From positions 1 to 60,456 of the forward strand of contig NZ_JACOII010000045.1 in the NCBI RefSeq assembly GCF_016306625.1: DNA of 60,456 nucleotides, read 5' to 3'. The DNA is from Xenorhabdus lircayensis (GTDB lineage Bacteria; Pseudomonadota; Gammaproteobacteria; Enterobacterales; Enterobacteriaceae). The notes under the pieces were generated by a model. That model worked only from the letters and a program-made list of their open reading frames with translations. It was not told where the DNA came from and searched no databases. Both the position numbers and the translations under genes were made by a program. This document shows positions 38,790 to 48,306 of this stretch, in pieces. Positions within the stretch are counted from its first letter, which is position 1. Every line of letters begins with the position of its first letter.

Positions 38790-39629
38790 CTACTTTTCTA
38801 ACGGAAGTGAATCATCGGCTCCCCATTCAGCCCAAGAGCCATCGTATAATGCCGTGTTTTTGTGACCAATCATATCAAGCCCCAAGATTAAAACGGCGGC
38901 TGTCATTCCAGAACCACAACTGGTAACAATTGGCTGGTCTAAATCAACGTCTTGTTGGCGGAATATCGCCGCAATTTCTTCTACTGACTTATAACATCCA
39001 TTATCAATCAAGGCTGTCCACGGAACATTTTTAGCACCGGGGAGATGCCCCATTCTCAAGCCTGGGCGGGGTTCAGGCGCTTTTGCCTGAAAGCGGTCTT
39101 CTGCTCTGGCATCAATAAACTGTACCGGTACATTGTGATGAAGGACATCAAGAATCTGTGCCTGAGAACAGACTTTTTCAGAGGTAAACTGAACATTGAA
39201 CAATTGGGATGAACGGGTAACTTCTCCCGATTCGGTTGGATAACCAGCCTGCTGCCAACCTTGTAATCCACCTTCAAGAATACGAATATGACGGGCACCA
39301 AAGATTTTGAATGTCCACCATGCCCGTGGAGCAGAGAACATATTTCCCTGATCGTAAATCACTACCAGATGATTCTCATTGATGCCTATTTTGTTGACAG
39401 CCTGACGGAAAGTTTCCGTCTCCGGCAGCATATGTGGCAGGTTGGTCTGTAGATTGGCAACTTTATTAAGGTCAAAGAACTGGGCACGCGGAATATGTTT
39501 ATCTAACCAGAGTTGGTGATAATCGATGGATTGGGTAGGCATTGGAGCACTGGCATCAACGATCACGACATTCTCATCATGGAGATGCTCGTTTAACCAT
39601 TGTGGACTGACAAAATATTCATTTTTCAT
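38790..39629 (-). CDS. sseA: 3-mercaptopyruvate sulfurtransferase SseA
   Basis: Two-domain rhodanese that transfers sulfur from 3-mercaptopyruvate. ATG 39629 is chosen because it gives MKNEYFVSPQWLNEHL, aligned with the E. coli start, and 279 residues (E. coli 281); a longer in-frame start at 39668 has no support. The N-domain has GHIP-like HIPRAQFFDL and YDQGNMFSAPRAWW; the C-domain has FIDARAEDRF, RMGHLPGAKNVPW and the active-site loop SCGSGMTA (Cys about 238), the MST-type CGSGxTA rather than the thiosulfate type CRKGVT. Confidence 0.92.
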   Translation of the reverse strand: MKNEYFVSPQWLNEHLHDENVVIVDASAPMPTQSIDYHQLWLDKHIPRAQFFDLNKVANLQTNLPHMLPETETFRQAVNKIGINENHLVVIYDQGNMFSAPRAWWTFKIFGARHIRILEGGLQGWQQAGYPTESGEVTRSSQLFNVQFTSEKVCSQAQILDVLHHNVPVQFIDARAEDRFQAKAPEPRPGLRMGHLPGAKNVPWTALIDNGCYKSVEEIAAIFRQQDVDLDQPIVTSCGSGMTAAVLILGLDMIGHKNTALYDGSWAEWGADDSLPLEK

Positions 39630-39747
39630 GAGCTTCCTCACCTGATGTCGTAATATTCGATATTGCAAGGTGATAGATAAATTGTAAGCAATACGTCATA
39701 AGAGATAGATGTTCTAATATCTAGTGTTGCGCTAAAACCAGATATAT

Positions 39748-39903
39748 TTATTGTTGCCCTGTTGGGGCACTTTCCTGCTGAACCTGCTGCGGTTCTTCTG
39801 TTGGAGTGGTTGAACGTGTGTACATATTCAATCCCGCCAGAAAGACACCGCCAATGGAGCCGATAGAAAATAATATGATGATAATGAGCAGGATTTTTTT
39901 CAT
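39748..39903 (-). CDS. Small single-pass membrane protein, unknown function
   Basis: A 51-residue protein from ATG 39903: MKKILLIIIILFSIGSIGGV then FLAGLNMYTRSTTPTEEPQQVQQESAPTGQQ. One N-terminal hydrophobic helix precedes a short Thr/Glu/Gln-rich tail. I prefer this start to the upstream one at 39960 because the helix begins directly after MKK. It has no lipobox cysteine, so it is not a lipoprotein. General character resembles the small YfgG/DUF2633 proteins, but I do not claim homology. It lies between sseA and dinG and is transcribed opposite to dinG. Confidence 0.55.
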   Translation of the reverse strand: MKKILLIIIILFSIGSIGGVFLAGLNMYTRSTTPTEEPQQVQQESAPTGQQ

Positions 39904-40142
39904 CTTTGTATCCAATAAAGTTTTAATAAAAGTTTTTTGATAAAGCGTGTTAGCAGCCATAAAAAGCCAAAAGATAGAAAGTCAAAAGTATATCGGCTTC
40001 TACATTCCAGACAAGGGATAACCGATTTTCTCGCAGAGATCATGAAAAAGCTGGAAAACGCTTCCCAGTAATGACCATATAAAGCTGATCTCATGTCAAC
40101 TCTATGGGAGAATAGCCCTCCAATTTTTAAGCAGTCAAACTC

Positions 40143-42278
40143 ATGGCACTTTCCAGTTCAATAAAAAATCAGATTAACCAGTGGTATAAGGCACTATCCA
40201 CCCATATTGATGGTTTCATTCCACGTGCTCCCCAGCGTCAGATGATTGCAGAAGTAGCAAAAACGCTGGCAGATGAAGAAGGGCGGCATTTGGTGATAGA
40301 AGCGCCTACAGGGGTAGGAAAAACGTTGTCGTACCTGATCCCAGGGATTGCTGTCAGTCGGGCGGAAAAGAAACCGTTGGTGGTGAGTACGGCCAATGTA
40401 GCCCTGCAAGATCAAATCTACAGCAAAGATTTGCCGTTGCTACGCAAGATCATTCCTGATCTGAAATTCACGGGGGCTTTTGGCCGGGCGCGTTATGTCT
40501 GCCCTCGTAATCTGGAGGCTATTTGCGCCGCAGAGGGAGAGCAGATTGATCTGATGTTTCTGGTCGAAGACCAGGTGGAAATCACTAACAGTGAAGAGCG
40601 GGAGCTGTGTCGTCGGCTACGTAGTGATTACACGACTTTTGCATGGGATGGTTTACGTGATCACCATAAACTGGCGCTAACGGATTCGCTGTGGGCAAAA
40701 ATCAGTACGGATAAAATGAACTGTCTGGCACGGAATTGTCAGTTTTATCATCGTTGTCCCTTTTTCCTCGCCCGTCGGGAAATTGAAGATGCGGATGTTG
40801 TCGTTGCCAATCACTCTTTGGTTATGGCGGCACTGGAAAGTGAATCCGTTTTACCGGAGGCAAAAAATCTGCTGCTGGTATTGGATGAAGGGCACCATAT
40901 TCCCGATATAGCACGGGATTCACTGGAAGTTGGAGGGGAGATTACGTTATTCCAGCTTAATGGGCAGTTGGATACGTTTGTCCGCCATGTGGAGCAATAT
41001 CTGATTCAATTCCGGCCGGCGAAACCGCCCGCTTTGGCGAATATCACGCGATTACAATCTCACTGTGAAACAATCCGTGAATACTTTAAGGAATTGGCGG
41101 TGATGACGCAGGCGCTTCTACCTGAACGCAGTGAAGCGGAAGAATACTTATTCGAACTGGGAAAATTACCTGATAGTTTACTGCTGTGCTGCCAGCAATT
41201 ATTTAAGCTAACTGATGGATTACGTGGTTTAGCTGAAGCGATTTTAAATGATTTAACCGATCAGACGGCAAAACAGGATATTGTCCGGTTGCATCGCGCT
41301 ATCCTGCAAACCAGCCGGATATTGGGCTATTTTGATAATATGGCAAAGCTGTGGCGCTTGGCTTCACAAGAGGAGTCTTCCCACGCGCCGATATCAAAAT
41401 GGCTAACGCGCCGCTATGAGAAAAATCAATCGCACCTTTATTTCCACTGTGCGGGAATTCGGGTCAGCGAGCAATTAACCCATCTGCTATGGCGTAATAT
41501 TCCCCATGTAGTGGTGACATCGGCCACGTTGCGTTCACTGAATAGTTTTTCCCGTATTCAGGAATTGACTGGTCTACATGAAAACCATGATGATCGTTTT
41601 GTGGCCTTGTCATCGCCTTTTGAGCATGTACGGCAAGGGCGTTTGATTATTCCCCAAATGACACAGGAACCGACCATTCAGAATGAAATGCAGCATCTTG
41701 AGGAGATGGCTCGCTATTTTCGTTCGCAAGTGATGAAAGGGAAGCATCGGGGAATGCTGATATTATTTAGCAGCCAGCGTGCAATGGAAGGATTTCTCAC
41801 TTTCGTCACAGATTTGCGGCTGATGTTATTGGTGCAAGGCGATCAGCCTCGCTATCGATTGGTGGAAACACATTGCGGACGTATTGATGAAGGGCAAGCC
41901 AGCGTTTTGGTTGGATTGCAGTCATTCGCAGAAGGGTTGGATTTAAAAAGTGATTATCTGTCACAAGTACATATTCATAAAATCGCGTTTCCGCCCGTAA
42001 CCAATCCGGTCATTATTACGGAAAGCGAATGGCTGAAATCTCTGAAACGCTACCCGTTTGAAGTACAAAGCCTGCCAAGTGCTTCTTTTAACTTGATCCA
42101 ACAAGTGGGAAGATTGATCCGCAGCCATGAGTGTTATGGTGATGTGGTGATTTATGATAATCGATTATTGACCAAACGTTATGGACCGCGTTTATTGAAT
42201 TCTTTACCTGTATTTCCCATTGAGCGGCCTAACGTGCCATCGGAAGAGGAATTGGCGGTAATGAAAAAGGATAAATAA
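40143..42278 (+). CDS. dinG: ATP-dependent DNA helicase DinG
   Basis: XPD-like superfamily 2 helicase with a [4Fe-4S] cluster; it unwinds R-loops and other structures in stalled forks. Walker A EAPTGVGKTLSYL (about 50-62) and VVSTANVALQDQ are helicase motifs I-Ia. YVCPRNLEAIC and CLARNCQFYHRCPFF supply the cluster cysteines, LLVLDEGHHIPD is the DEGH box and QQVGRLIRS motif VI. The 711 residues match E. coli DinG (716) apart from a shorter basic tail. No clear LexA box was found upstream, although E. coli dinG is SOS-controlled. The stop codon lies inside a terminator stem. Confidence 0.95.
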   Translation: MALSSSIKNQINQWYKALSTHIDGFIPRAPQRQMIAEVAKTLADEEGRHLVIEAPTGVGKTLSYLIPGIAVSRAEKKPLVVSTANVALQDQIYSKDLPLLRKIIPDLKFTGAFGRARYVCPRNLEAICAAEGEQIDLMFLVEDQVEITNSEERELCRRLRSDYTTFAWDGLRDHHKLALTDSLWAKISTDKMNCLARNCQFYHRCPFFLARREIEDADVVVANHSLVMAALESESVLPEAKNLLLVLDEGHHIPDIARDSLEVGGEITLFQLNGQLDTFVRHVEQYLIQFRPAKPPALANITRLQSHCETIREYFKELAVMTQALLPERSEAEEYLFELGKLPDSLLLCCQQLFKLTDGLRGLAEAILNDLTDQTAKQDIVRLHRAILQTSRILGYFDNMAKLWRLASQEESSHAPISKWLTRRYEKNQSHLYFHCAGIRVSEQLTHLLWRNIPHVVVTSATLRSLNSFSRIQELTGLHENHDDRFVALSSPFEHVRQGRLIIPQMTQEPTIQNEMQHLEEMARYFRSQVMKGKHRGMLILFSSQRAMEGFLTFVTDLRLMLLVQGDQPRYRLVETHCGRIDEGQASVLVGLQSFAEGLDLKSDYLSQVHIHKIAFPPVTNPVIITESEWLKSLKRYPFEVQSLPSASFNLIQQVGRLIRSHECYGDVVIYDNRLLTKRYGPRLLNSLPVFPIERPNVPSEEELAVMKKDK

Positions 42279-42305
42279 CATAAAAGTTAATGTTATTTAT
42301 CCTTT
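42266..42305. terminator. Bidirectional terminator overlapping the dinG stop
   Basis: A perfect 16-bp stem, 42266-42281 with 42290-42305 around an 8-nt loop. The left arm contains the last dinG codons and its TAA stop. On the minus strand the stem ends in CCTTTTTCAT, suitable for the convergent PhnA-like gene. Confidence 0.8.
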
Positions 42306-42332
42306 CATCAAAAATGGGTTTGTAACTGTTAT

Positions 42333-42554
42333 TTATCCGATTTTTTTCAGGAAGCAGGTTTTCAGTACTAACCCTTTGATTTTATCAGCATTACACTCAA
42401 TCTCATCTTCGCGATGGGTCAGACGGATGTTTTTGATCAGCGTGCCGCGTTTCAGTGTCTTGGAGGTGCCTTTGACTTTCAGATCCTTGATTACCTGAAC
42501 TGAATCACCGTCATCCAGCAGGGCGCCGTTAGAGTCTTTGACTTCGATATCCAT
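42333..42554 (-). CDS. PhnA/YjdM-type domain protein, short form
   Basis: A 73-residue protein, MDIEVKDSNGALLDDGDSVQ followed by VIKDLKVKGTSKTLKRGTLIKNI and ending CNADKIKGLVLKTCFLKKIG. This is the C-terminal SH3-like domain of the PhnA/YjdM family (PF03831). The N-terminal zinc ribbon of the 111-residue E. coli YjdM is missing, and no remnant is visible upstream, so the short form seems to be a complete gene. Despite the old name, a role in phosphonate use is not established. It is convergent with dinG. Confidence 0.8.
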   Translation of the reverse strand: MDIEVKDSNGALLDDGDSVQVIKDLKVKGTSKTLKRGTLIKNIRLTHREDEIECNADKIKGLVLKTCFLKKIG

Positions 42555-42693
42555 TGTATGGAGTCCTCATATTTATTGTTAAATCAAGCAAGGATTATAG
42601 AGAGAAAAATGATTTTTTTAAAGGTTAGTATGATTTTTTAGATTGTAACTTCCATTTTTTAATATTTTTCTCGTTAATAACATGTTTTGATGT

Positions 42694-42717
42694 AAAAAAG
42701 GCCACAAATGTGACCTT
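42694..42717 (-). terminator. Terminator of the dps locus
   Basis: AAGGCCAC (42698-42705) pairs with GTGACCTT (42710-42717) with one wobble pair and an AAAT loop. On the minus strand it is followed by six T residues, 28 bp beyond the dps stop. Confidence 0.75.
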
Positions 42718-42744
42718 AACATTATGAAAAATAATAATTTTATT

Positions 42745-43240
42745 TTATTGCTCAATATTTGCTTCTATAAACCATAAAAATTTGTCGAGATCACGAGACG
42801 CAGCAGTAAACATATCCGCGGTATCTTCATCTTCCACATTAACAATCACCTGACGGATATCATTGGCGATGACAGCATAGCGCTCGGCCAGTGCCTTCAG
42901 GTGATCTTGCACATCGTGAATGTCCGTTGGATAGCTTTCCAGCATTGTGCGCTTATTCACTTCCTGAACGGTTCCCAGTGCCGTGCCTCCCAGTTGAACA
43001 GCCCGTTCTGCGAATGTATCAAGATGGTCCGTGATAGCATTGCGAAAACCGTCTAACATTTCATGAATAGCAATGAAATTTCGGCCACGCATGTTCCAGT
43101 GGGCTTGTTTAGTCAACATGGATAGATCGATAAATTAGGTCACCATATGATTCAGGGCAGCAATCGATCTCTGTTTAATCCCTTCATCAATATTATTGCG
43201 GGTATAAATCAGGTCAGAAGCAACTGTCTTGGACAATATT
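42745..43240 (-). pseudogene. dps: dps, starvation DNA-protection protein, start lost and TAA inside
   Basis: The body from 43119 reads [24 protein letters not shown] and onwards to FIEANIEQ, the ferritin-like Dps fold with ferroxidase His and Asp/Glu residues intact. The same frame extends upstream as KTVASDLIYTRNNIDEGIKQ...LNHMVT, but a TAA at 43135-43137 replaces the expected Gln of VTQFIDLS. Further upstream the frame has no start codon and meets the stop of an IS110 transposase remnant. At least two lesions are present: loss of the 5' end and a nonsense codon. A shortened product from the internal ATG 43119 would lack the first helix and is unlikely to form dodecamers. dps-rhtA adjacency is as in E. 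coli. Confidence 0.85.
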
Positions 43241-43241
43241 T

Positions 43242-43445
<204 letters not shown>

Positions 43446-44336
43446 TCATTCGACTTTTACTATTTTAGTTTTCCGCTTAATGGCAGAGGTTGAGCCGATG
43501 GAAGCACAAATAATGCAGAAAAGGGCACCCCACTGGGTCATGGTCAAGTGTTCATCAAGGAAAATAATGCCGGATAACGCCCCTAATGCAGGTTCAAGGC
43601 TCATTAATGTCCCAAACGTTTTGGCAGGCAAACGGGTAAGGGCAATCATCTCCAGTGTGTAGGGAAATGCGGTGGATAAAATGGCGATTCCCAGTGCAAT
43701 AGGCAGCAGTGAAACATCAAATAGCAGTTCGGGGCCTGTCTGTATCAACCCAACTGGGAAGAAGATAAAGGCGGCAATCAGGGAACCAATAGAAACAGTT
43801 GCTGCACCGTGGCCTGCTCCAGCACGTTGCCCGAAGATAATATAAAGTGCCCAAAAAACACCGGCGCCTAGCGCATACAAAATACCGATGGGATCAAGCG
43901 TGCTGACGCTATCTCCAACCGGTAACAGAAAGCCTAATCCAGCGATTACCAAGGCAATCCAGAGAAAATCTAATGGGCGTCGGGAGGAGAACATGGTTAC
44001 CGCCAAAGGCCCTGTAAACTCAAGTGCAACGGCAATACCGAGGGGAATGCGGGAAAGTGCCATATAAAACAGGTAATTCATGGCCCCGAGTGAGATGCCA
44101 TAGGCAAAAAGAGGGATCAACGAGTCTCGCTGAAATTTCAGACGCCACGGTTTAAAAATCAAAAATAGAATAATCGTTCCTAATGCAAGTCTCAGAGCGG
44201 TGACACCAGGCGCACCAATGACATGGAATACCGTTTTAGCCAGTGAGGCTCCAGCTTGAATTGATGTCATTGACAGTAATAATAAAATCACAGGGAGCAG
44301 TGAAAAAGAAGCCGCCCGATGTTTGGGAAGAGACAT
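43446..44336 (-). CDS. rhtA: Threonine/homoserine exporter RhtA (EamA family)
   Basis: Ten-helix drug/metabolite transporter of 296 residues, with two EamA halves. The N-terminal MTSIQAGASLAKTVFHVIGAPGVTALRLALGT, the NYLFYMALSRIPLGIAVALEFTGPL block and LPAKTFGTLMSLEPALGALSGIIFLDE match E. coli RhtA (295) closely. It exports threonine, homoserine and related amino acids. Adjacent to dps as in E. coli, though dps is broken here. Its 3' end touches the IS110 remnant; the reading frame appears intact, ending KIVKVE. Confidence 0.93.
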   Translation of the reverse strand: MSLPKHRAASFSLLPVILLLLSMTSIQAGASLAKTVFHVIGAPGVTALRLALGTIILFLIFKPWRLKFQRDSLIPLFAYGISLGAMNYLFYMALSRIPLGIAVALEFTGPLAVTMFSSRRPLDFLWIALVIAGLGFLLPVGDSVSTLDPIGILYALGAGVFWALYIIFGQRAGAGHGAATVSIGSLIAAFIFFPVGLIQTGPELLFDVSLLPIALGIAILSTAFPYTLEMIALTRLPAKTFGTLMSLEPALGALSGIIFLDEHLTMTQWGALFCIICASIGSTSAIKRKTKIVKVE

Positions 44337-44478
44337 TTACAGAAAACCTCAGTTACAACGTGTTATTTAGAGATGCCATCTTCGCAGTGAAACAGATATA
44401 ACTCAACTGTATTATCGGTTGTACGCTCGTTAGGCTAACGTATAATCAGAAACTAAAAAACAATAATGGAGTTTAGCA

Positions 44479-45093
44479 ATGAAAGAGATTACGGTGAAAA
44501 AATCTTCAGAAAAAAACAGCCCTGTAAAGAGTATTGCGGTTTATTGTGGCTCAAGCCTCGGCGTATCTGAAATTTATAAAGAAAGTGCGATATCTTTTGC
44601 GAAAGAGTTGGTTAAACGCGGTATTACTTTAGTCTACGGTGGTGCCAGCGTGGGGATTATGGGAACCGTCGCAGATACTGTTTTAAAGGAGGGCGGCAAA
44701 GTGATTGGGGTAATTCCGGCTCTGCTGGAAGAACGTGAAATTTCCCATAAAAACCTATCCGAACTCCATATCGTGGAAACCATGCATCAGCGCAAAAGCA
44801 AGATGATCGAGCTGGCAGAGGGTTTTGTTGCTTTGCCCGGTGGTTTTGGCACATTGGAAGAATTCAGTGAGGTTTTTACTTGGAGCATGATTGGCTTGAA
44901 TAGCAAACCTTGTGGCATCCTCAATATCAATCAATTCTATGACCCGCTAATTTCAATGATTGATAAAATGGCTGATGAGCAATTCTTGCAGGAAAAATAT
45001 CGCTATATGGCAATTATTGAACAAGATCCTATCCTATTACTCGACCGTTTTAATTATTATACCGTTCCTTCGATAAAAACTTATACCGAATGA
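44479..45093 (+). CDS. LOG-family protein (nucleoside monophosphate phosphoribohydrolase)
   Basis: A 204-residue Rossmann-like enzyme of the TIGR00730 LOG family. IAVYCGSSLG (about 19-28), VYGGASVGIMG (about 53-63), the conserved MHQRKSKMIELAEGFVALPGGFGTLEE (about 102-128) with the PGGxGTxxE nucleotide motif and the catalytic Arg/Glu are all visible. Family members release the base from cytokinin ribotides or AMP. Bacterial chromosomal copies generally act on nucleoside 5'-monophosphates, so a cytokinin role should not be assumed. It is followed after 24 bp by a GNAT gene in the same direction. Confidence 0.88.
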   Translation: MKEITVKKSSEKNSPVKSIAVYCGSSLGVSEIYKESAISFAKELVKRGITLVYGGASVGIMGTVADTVLKEGGKVIGVIPALLEEREISHKNLSELHIVETMHQRKSKMIELAEGFVALPGGFGTLEEFSEVFTWSMIGLNSKPCGILNINQFYDPLISMIDKMADEQFLQEKYRYMAIIEQDPILLLDRFNYYTVPSIKTYTE

Positions 45094-45117
45094 TTTCAAA
45101 AGGTAGGGAGAAATGAA

Positions 45118-45582
45118 ATGTTAATAAGAGCTGCTACTATGCAGGATGTTGAGGTTATATTATCACTTTATTATGTCTTATTTTGTGAAATGGCTGTGTT
45201 GCAGCCAGATAGGCTGAAAGCAACTGAACAAGACAGAAATTTTATTGTTGCTAATGTGAATAATGACAAGTTTCATTTAATTGTTGCAGAAGATGAGAAT
45301 GGTGATATCAAGGGGTTTGCCATTGCGCAAGAGCAAAAGACACCATCTTTTAATTGCTTGATTCCCAGAACTTATGGCTATGTTTTTGATTTGATAGTGA
45401 GTCAGGATGCCAGAAATCTGGGGATTGGTCAGAAATTACTGGCTGGAATGAAAAAATGGGCGCAGGAAAATCATTATTCACACCTGGAATTGACGGTATT
45501 GTCTCAGAATATTGATGCAATACGTTTTTATGAAAGAGGAGAATATCAAGAAGTTAATAGAACTATGGCGATTGCCTTGTGA
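45118..45582 (+). CDS. GNAT-family N-acetyltransferase
   Basis: A compact 154-residue acetyltransferase. MLIRAATMQDVEVILSLYYVLF is the usual strand 1-helix 1 start. YVFDLIVSQDARNLGIGQKLLAGMKKWAQENHY (about 89-121) contains the acetyl-CoA loop R-N-L-G-I-G, and LELTVLSQNIDAIRFYERGEYQEVNRTMAI is the strand 6-7 end. The substrate is unknown; the overall size and motif fit the general GNAT clan rather than a ribosomal or aminoglycoside subtype. It probably shares a transcript with the LOG gene. Confidence 0.85.
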   Translation: MLIRAATMQDVEVILSLYYVLFCEMAVLQPDRLKATEQDRNFIVANVNNDKFHLIVAEDENGDIKGFAIAQEQKTPSFNCLIPRTYGYVFDLIVSQDARNLGIGQKLLAGMKKWAQENHYSHLELTVLSQNIDAIRFYERGEYQEVNRTMAIAL

Positions 45583-45781
45583 TCAGTAAATTTTATATTA
45601 AACCATCAGAGCTATATTCTGATGGTTAGCGTCTTTTAGTTCCTATTTTTAGTTTCCATGCGTTATTTTTTGTCCGTTCATCCTTTTCTAATTCTTGCTA
45701 AAAAAACATTTCTCTCCCAAAATCAGAGTAAATTGAGGTTAAATAAATCAAGTTAATCTAGAAAAACAAAATGGTGGAGCA

Positions 45782-47014
45782 ATGAAATTATCAAACTATA
45801 AAAGTAATAATAGTTACATTTTGAAGTTGTCATTGTTTATCATTATAGCGGGATTGGGGTTACGAATACCGATATCTTATATCCCACCTATGTCATTGGA
45901 AATTATGGATGATTTAAAAATAAATCACTCGACACTAGGGCTGATAACTTCATTGTCACCGCTTTGTTTTTTTCTTTTTTCACCTTTAACTCCTTATTTT
46001 GAAAATAAAATAGGATTGTATAAGACCTTGGTAATGACTTTTGTCATTGCTATTTTGGCTTATTTTCTTAGGTTAAATAGCTCCGTTATTTTATTATTGG
46101 TTTCTACTGTGATGTTTGGGTTTGCCATTGCATTGGGAAATATCGCGTTACCCTCATTTTTTAAGCAGTTAGGTAATGGCAGAATAGCTATATTATCTTC
46201 AGCCTATACGGCTTCCCTGTATTTGGGGCCTGCAATAGCAACTGCTTTAACTTTACCGATTAAGCATATATTTGATATATCTTGGAACGAAGTTTCATTG
46301 GCTTGGGTATTTATTCCCGTACTTTCGATTCTTTTAATTGTACTGTTTTCCAGTAATAAACCGATATCAGTCGATAACAAAACGTCTGTCAGCAATGAGA
46401 ATTATGATCGTCTTGAGCGAGCAATCAACCCATGGGTGAGTATCCCGTGTTGGATTATGGCAATGTATTTTGCAATTCTGTCATTCAATTTTTTTATCAT
46501 CACGGCTTGGTTTCCTGAATTGATTAGTTCTTATGGATTAAGTGAAACTAAATCTGCATTCTATGCATCGTTATTTCCTCTCATTGCTATTCCTTTTGCC
46601 ACATTATCATCATTCTATATCTATAAAATTAAACAACAGAAAATTCTATTTTTTATCAATCCGATCATTGTCATAGTCGGAATGTTGATTCTCATCTATG
46701 GAGGTAACAGCCTAATTCCTATTGCCATTTCGATTATGGGAGCAGGGGCGGGTATTTGTGCAGGAATTACATTTTTACTGCCTTTACTGAGGTTTAATGA
46801 TACAGCTAATGTGACAAAAGCAAACTCCATGATGCAATCAATCGGTTATTTAATTGCGTTCTGTGGCCCGTTGGTTTCTGGCTATGTCCATGATTTTACG
46901 GGATCATGGACGATTGTATTATGGATGTGCACACTGACTCTTGCTATGCAGGCTGTTTTAGGAATAGCAATTGGCAAGAATGAGAAGTTTGATCAGAGTG
47001 AATTGGCCAGCTAA
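45782..47014 (+). CDS. MFS transporter, CynX/NimT type
   Basis: A 410-residue, twelve-helix permease. The N-terminus (FIIIAGLGLRIPISYIPPMSLEIMDDL then LGLITSLSPLCFFLFSPLTPYFENKIG) follows the CynX family pattern of GLNLRxPLT...L..IP.LCF.LFAPLAP.L..R.G. A charged loop splits the two halves near residue 205. Family members carry cyanate, 2-nitroimidazole or other small anions; the substrate here cannot be predicted. A Leu/Ile/Ser-rich composition and AT-rich codons suggest an acquired gene. It is convergent with the oxidoreductase. Confidence 0.8.
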   Translation: MKLSNYKSNNSYILKLSLFIIIAGLGLRIPISYIPPMSLEIMDDLKINHSTLGLITSLSPLCFFLFSPLTPYFENKIGLYKTLVMTFVIAILAYFLRLNSSVILLLVSTVMFGFAIALGNIALPSFFKQLGNGRIAILSSAYTASLYLGPAIATALTLPIKHIFDISWNEVSLAWVFIPVLSILLIVLFSSNKPISVDNKTSVSNENYDRLERAINPWVSIPCWIMAMYFAILSFNFFIITAWFPELISSYGLSETKSAFYASLFPLIAIPFATLSSFYIYKIKQQKILFFINPIIVIVGMLILIYGGNSLIPIAISIMGAGAGICAGITFLLPLLRFNDTANVTKANSMMQSIGYLIAFCGPLVSGYVHDFTGSWTIVLWMCTLTLAMQAVLGIAIGKNEKFDQSELAS

Positions 47015-47032
47015 ATGCTAGCCATAATACGA

Positions 47033-48040
47033 TCACTTTTTGGCGCTGGTGTTTAAAACAGCTCGATACTCTTTTAACACTTCGTCGATAATCCAACTGG
47101 TGCGGGCGGCAGATTCTCCGTTGGATGGACAGATACCATTACCTTGTATTTCATCAATAACCGTTTGGATCAATGGCATTTGAATATGTTTAGGATTTTC
47201 GAAATGATACTGATGCAGTAGGTTATTTTCGTCATAGTATGAAATGGGAGAATCACCAAATGTCGCAAAAGTTATTTTGCCTTTCGTACCCATGATTTCG
47301 ACTTTATCTTCGCGAGAATTCGCGACAAAATTCCAGATGCCAACGCCTTGAATATGTTGTTCGAACATGAATGACATAGAGACGCAATCTTCGGCAGGAT
47401 AGGCTTTTGCCTGTGAATTGGCATGCCCTTTAACTGAGATAATTTTACCTAGCAGAAAATCCAATATATCCAGTGTGTGGCAAGCTAAATCAACAAATAA
47501 GCCACCACCGGATATTTCTGGCTTTACAAACCACGGCAAATTATCGGGATCTTGATAGATAGAAGCCATTTCTCTGAATAGCATGCAATTTACAATCCGC
47601 GGTGTGCCAATTGCTCCAGAATCAATTAACTCTTTTATTTTGATGAACCGAGGCAAAGCCCTGCGATAGTAAGCGACAAACAGTGGGACTTTTTGAAATC
47701 GGCAGATGGCAATCATTTCGTTGCACTCTGCGAATGTTAGTGCCATTGGTTTTTCGACATAAACACTTTTTCCTGCTTGTGCTGCCAAGATTGTATATTC
47801 TTTGTGGGTAGAGGGTGGAGTAGCAATGTATATGGCATCGATTTCAGGATCATTAATCAAAGATTCGGCATCTGAATACCATTTTCTGACCTTGTGCCGT
47901 TCGGCAAAATCTTTGGCTAAATCAGCATTGCGACGCATTACCGCCATCAATTCAGAGTCCTCTAGTTTATAAAAAGCTGGGCCACTTTTTACTTCAGTTA
48001 CATCACCACAACCAATAATACCCCATCTCACTTTTTGCAT
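47033..48040 (-). CDS. Gfo/Idh/MocA-family oxidoreductase
   Basis: A 335-residue NAD(P)-dependent sugar-type dehydrogenase. ATG 48040 (GGAA upstream) gives MQKVRWGIIGCGDVTEVKSG, the Rossmann GxGxxT start; a TTG seven codons earlier is less likely. IDAIYIATPPSTHKEY (about 64-79) and the catalytic VEKPMALTFAEC (about 92-103) with its lysine mark the family. YYRRALPRFIKIKELIDSGAIG and GGGLFVDLACHTLDILDFLLG (about 182-202, His of the active site) belong to the C-terminal domain. The substrate is unknown. It is divergent from ybiT. Confidence 0.88.
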   Translation of the reverse strand: MQKVRWGIIGCGDVTEVKSGPAFYKLEDSELMAVMRRNADLAKDFAERHKVRKWYSDAESLINDPEIDAIYIATPPSTHKEYTILAAQAGKSVYVEKPMALTFAECNEMIAICRFQKVPLFVAYYRRALPRFIKIKELIDSGAIGTPRIVNCMLFREMASIYQDPDNLPWFVKPEISGGGLFVDLACHTLDILDFLLGKIISVKGHANSQAKAYPAEDCVSMSFMFEQHIQGVGIWNFVANSREDKVEIMGTKGKITFATFGDSPISYYDENNLLHQYHFENPKHIQMPLIQTVIDEIQGNGICPSNGESAARTSWIIDEVLKEYRAVLNTSAKK

Positions 48041-48306
48041 TGTATTTTTCCGGTATATCAAATTGTTGAGTTGTTAAATTCAGATGAAGTCTATAATAGT
48101 ACAGTGCTGTGTTCTATATTTTCCTGTTTGATAAATTGGGCTATTTTTAAGGAAGATTCATTTATTAATCATTTGGTTGATTGGTTTTTCTCTCTGATTT
48201 TGAGGAAGGGGGAGATGCATTCTGGCGATACTTTTTTCTTGTTGTGGCATAATGCGCGGCTATCGATTTTCTAAATCCCTTTTTATTCACTTTAAGAGCA
48301 AAAGTT

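Noticed and set aside
39960-40142. LexA box before dinG
   Set aside because: Only CTGG-N10-CCAG near 40049 was found; the spacing is wrong for a 16-bp SOS box.
43119-43119. ATG 43119 as a genuine start of a short Dps
   Set aside because: The same frame is homologous to Dps upstream of the TAA, so the short form is a remnant rather than a designed product.
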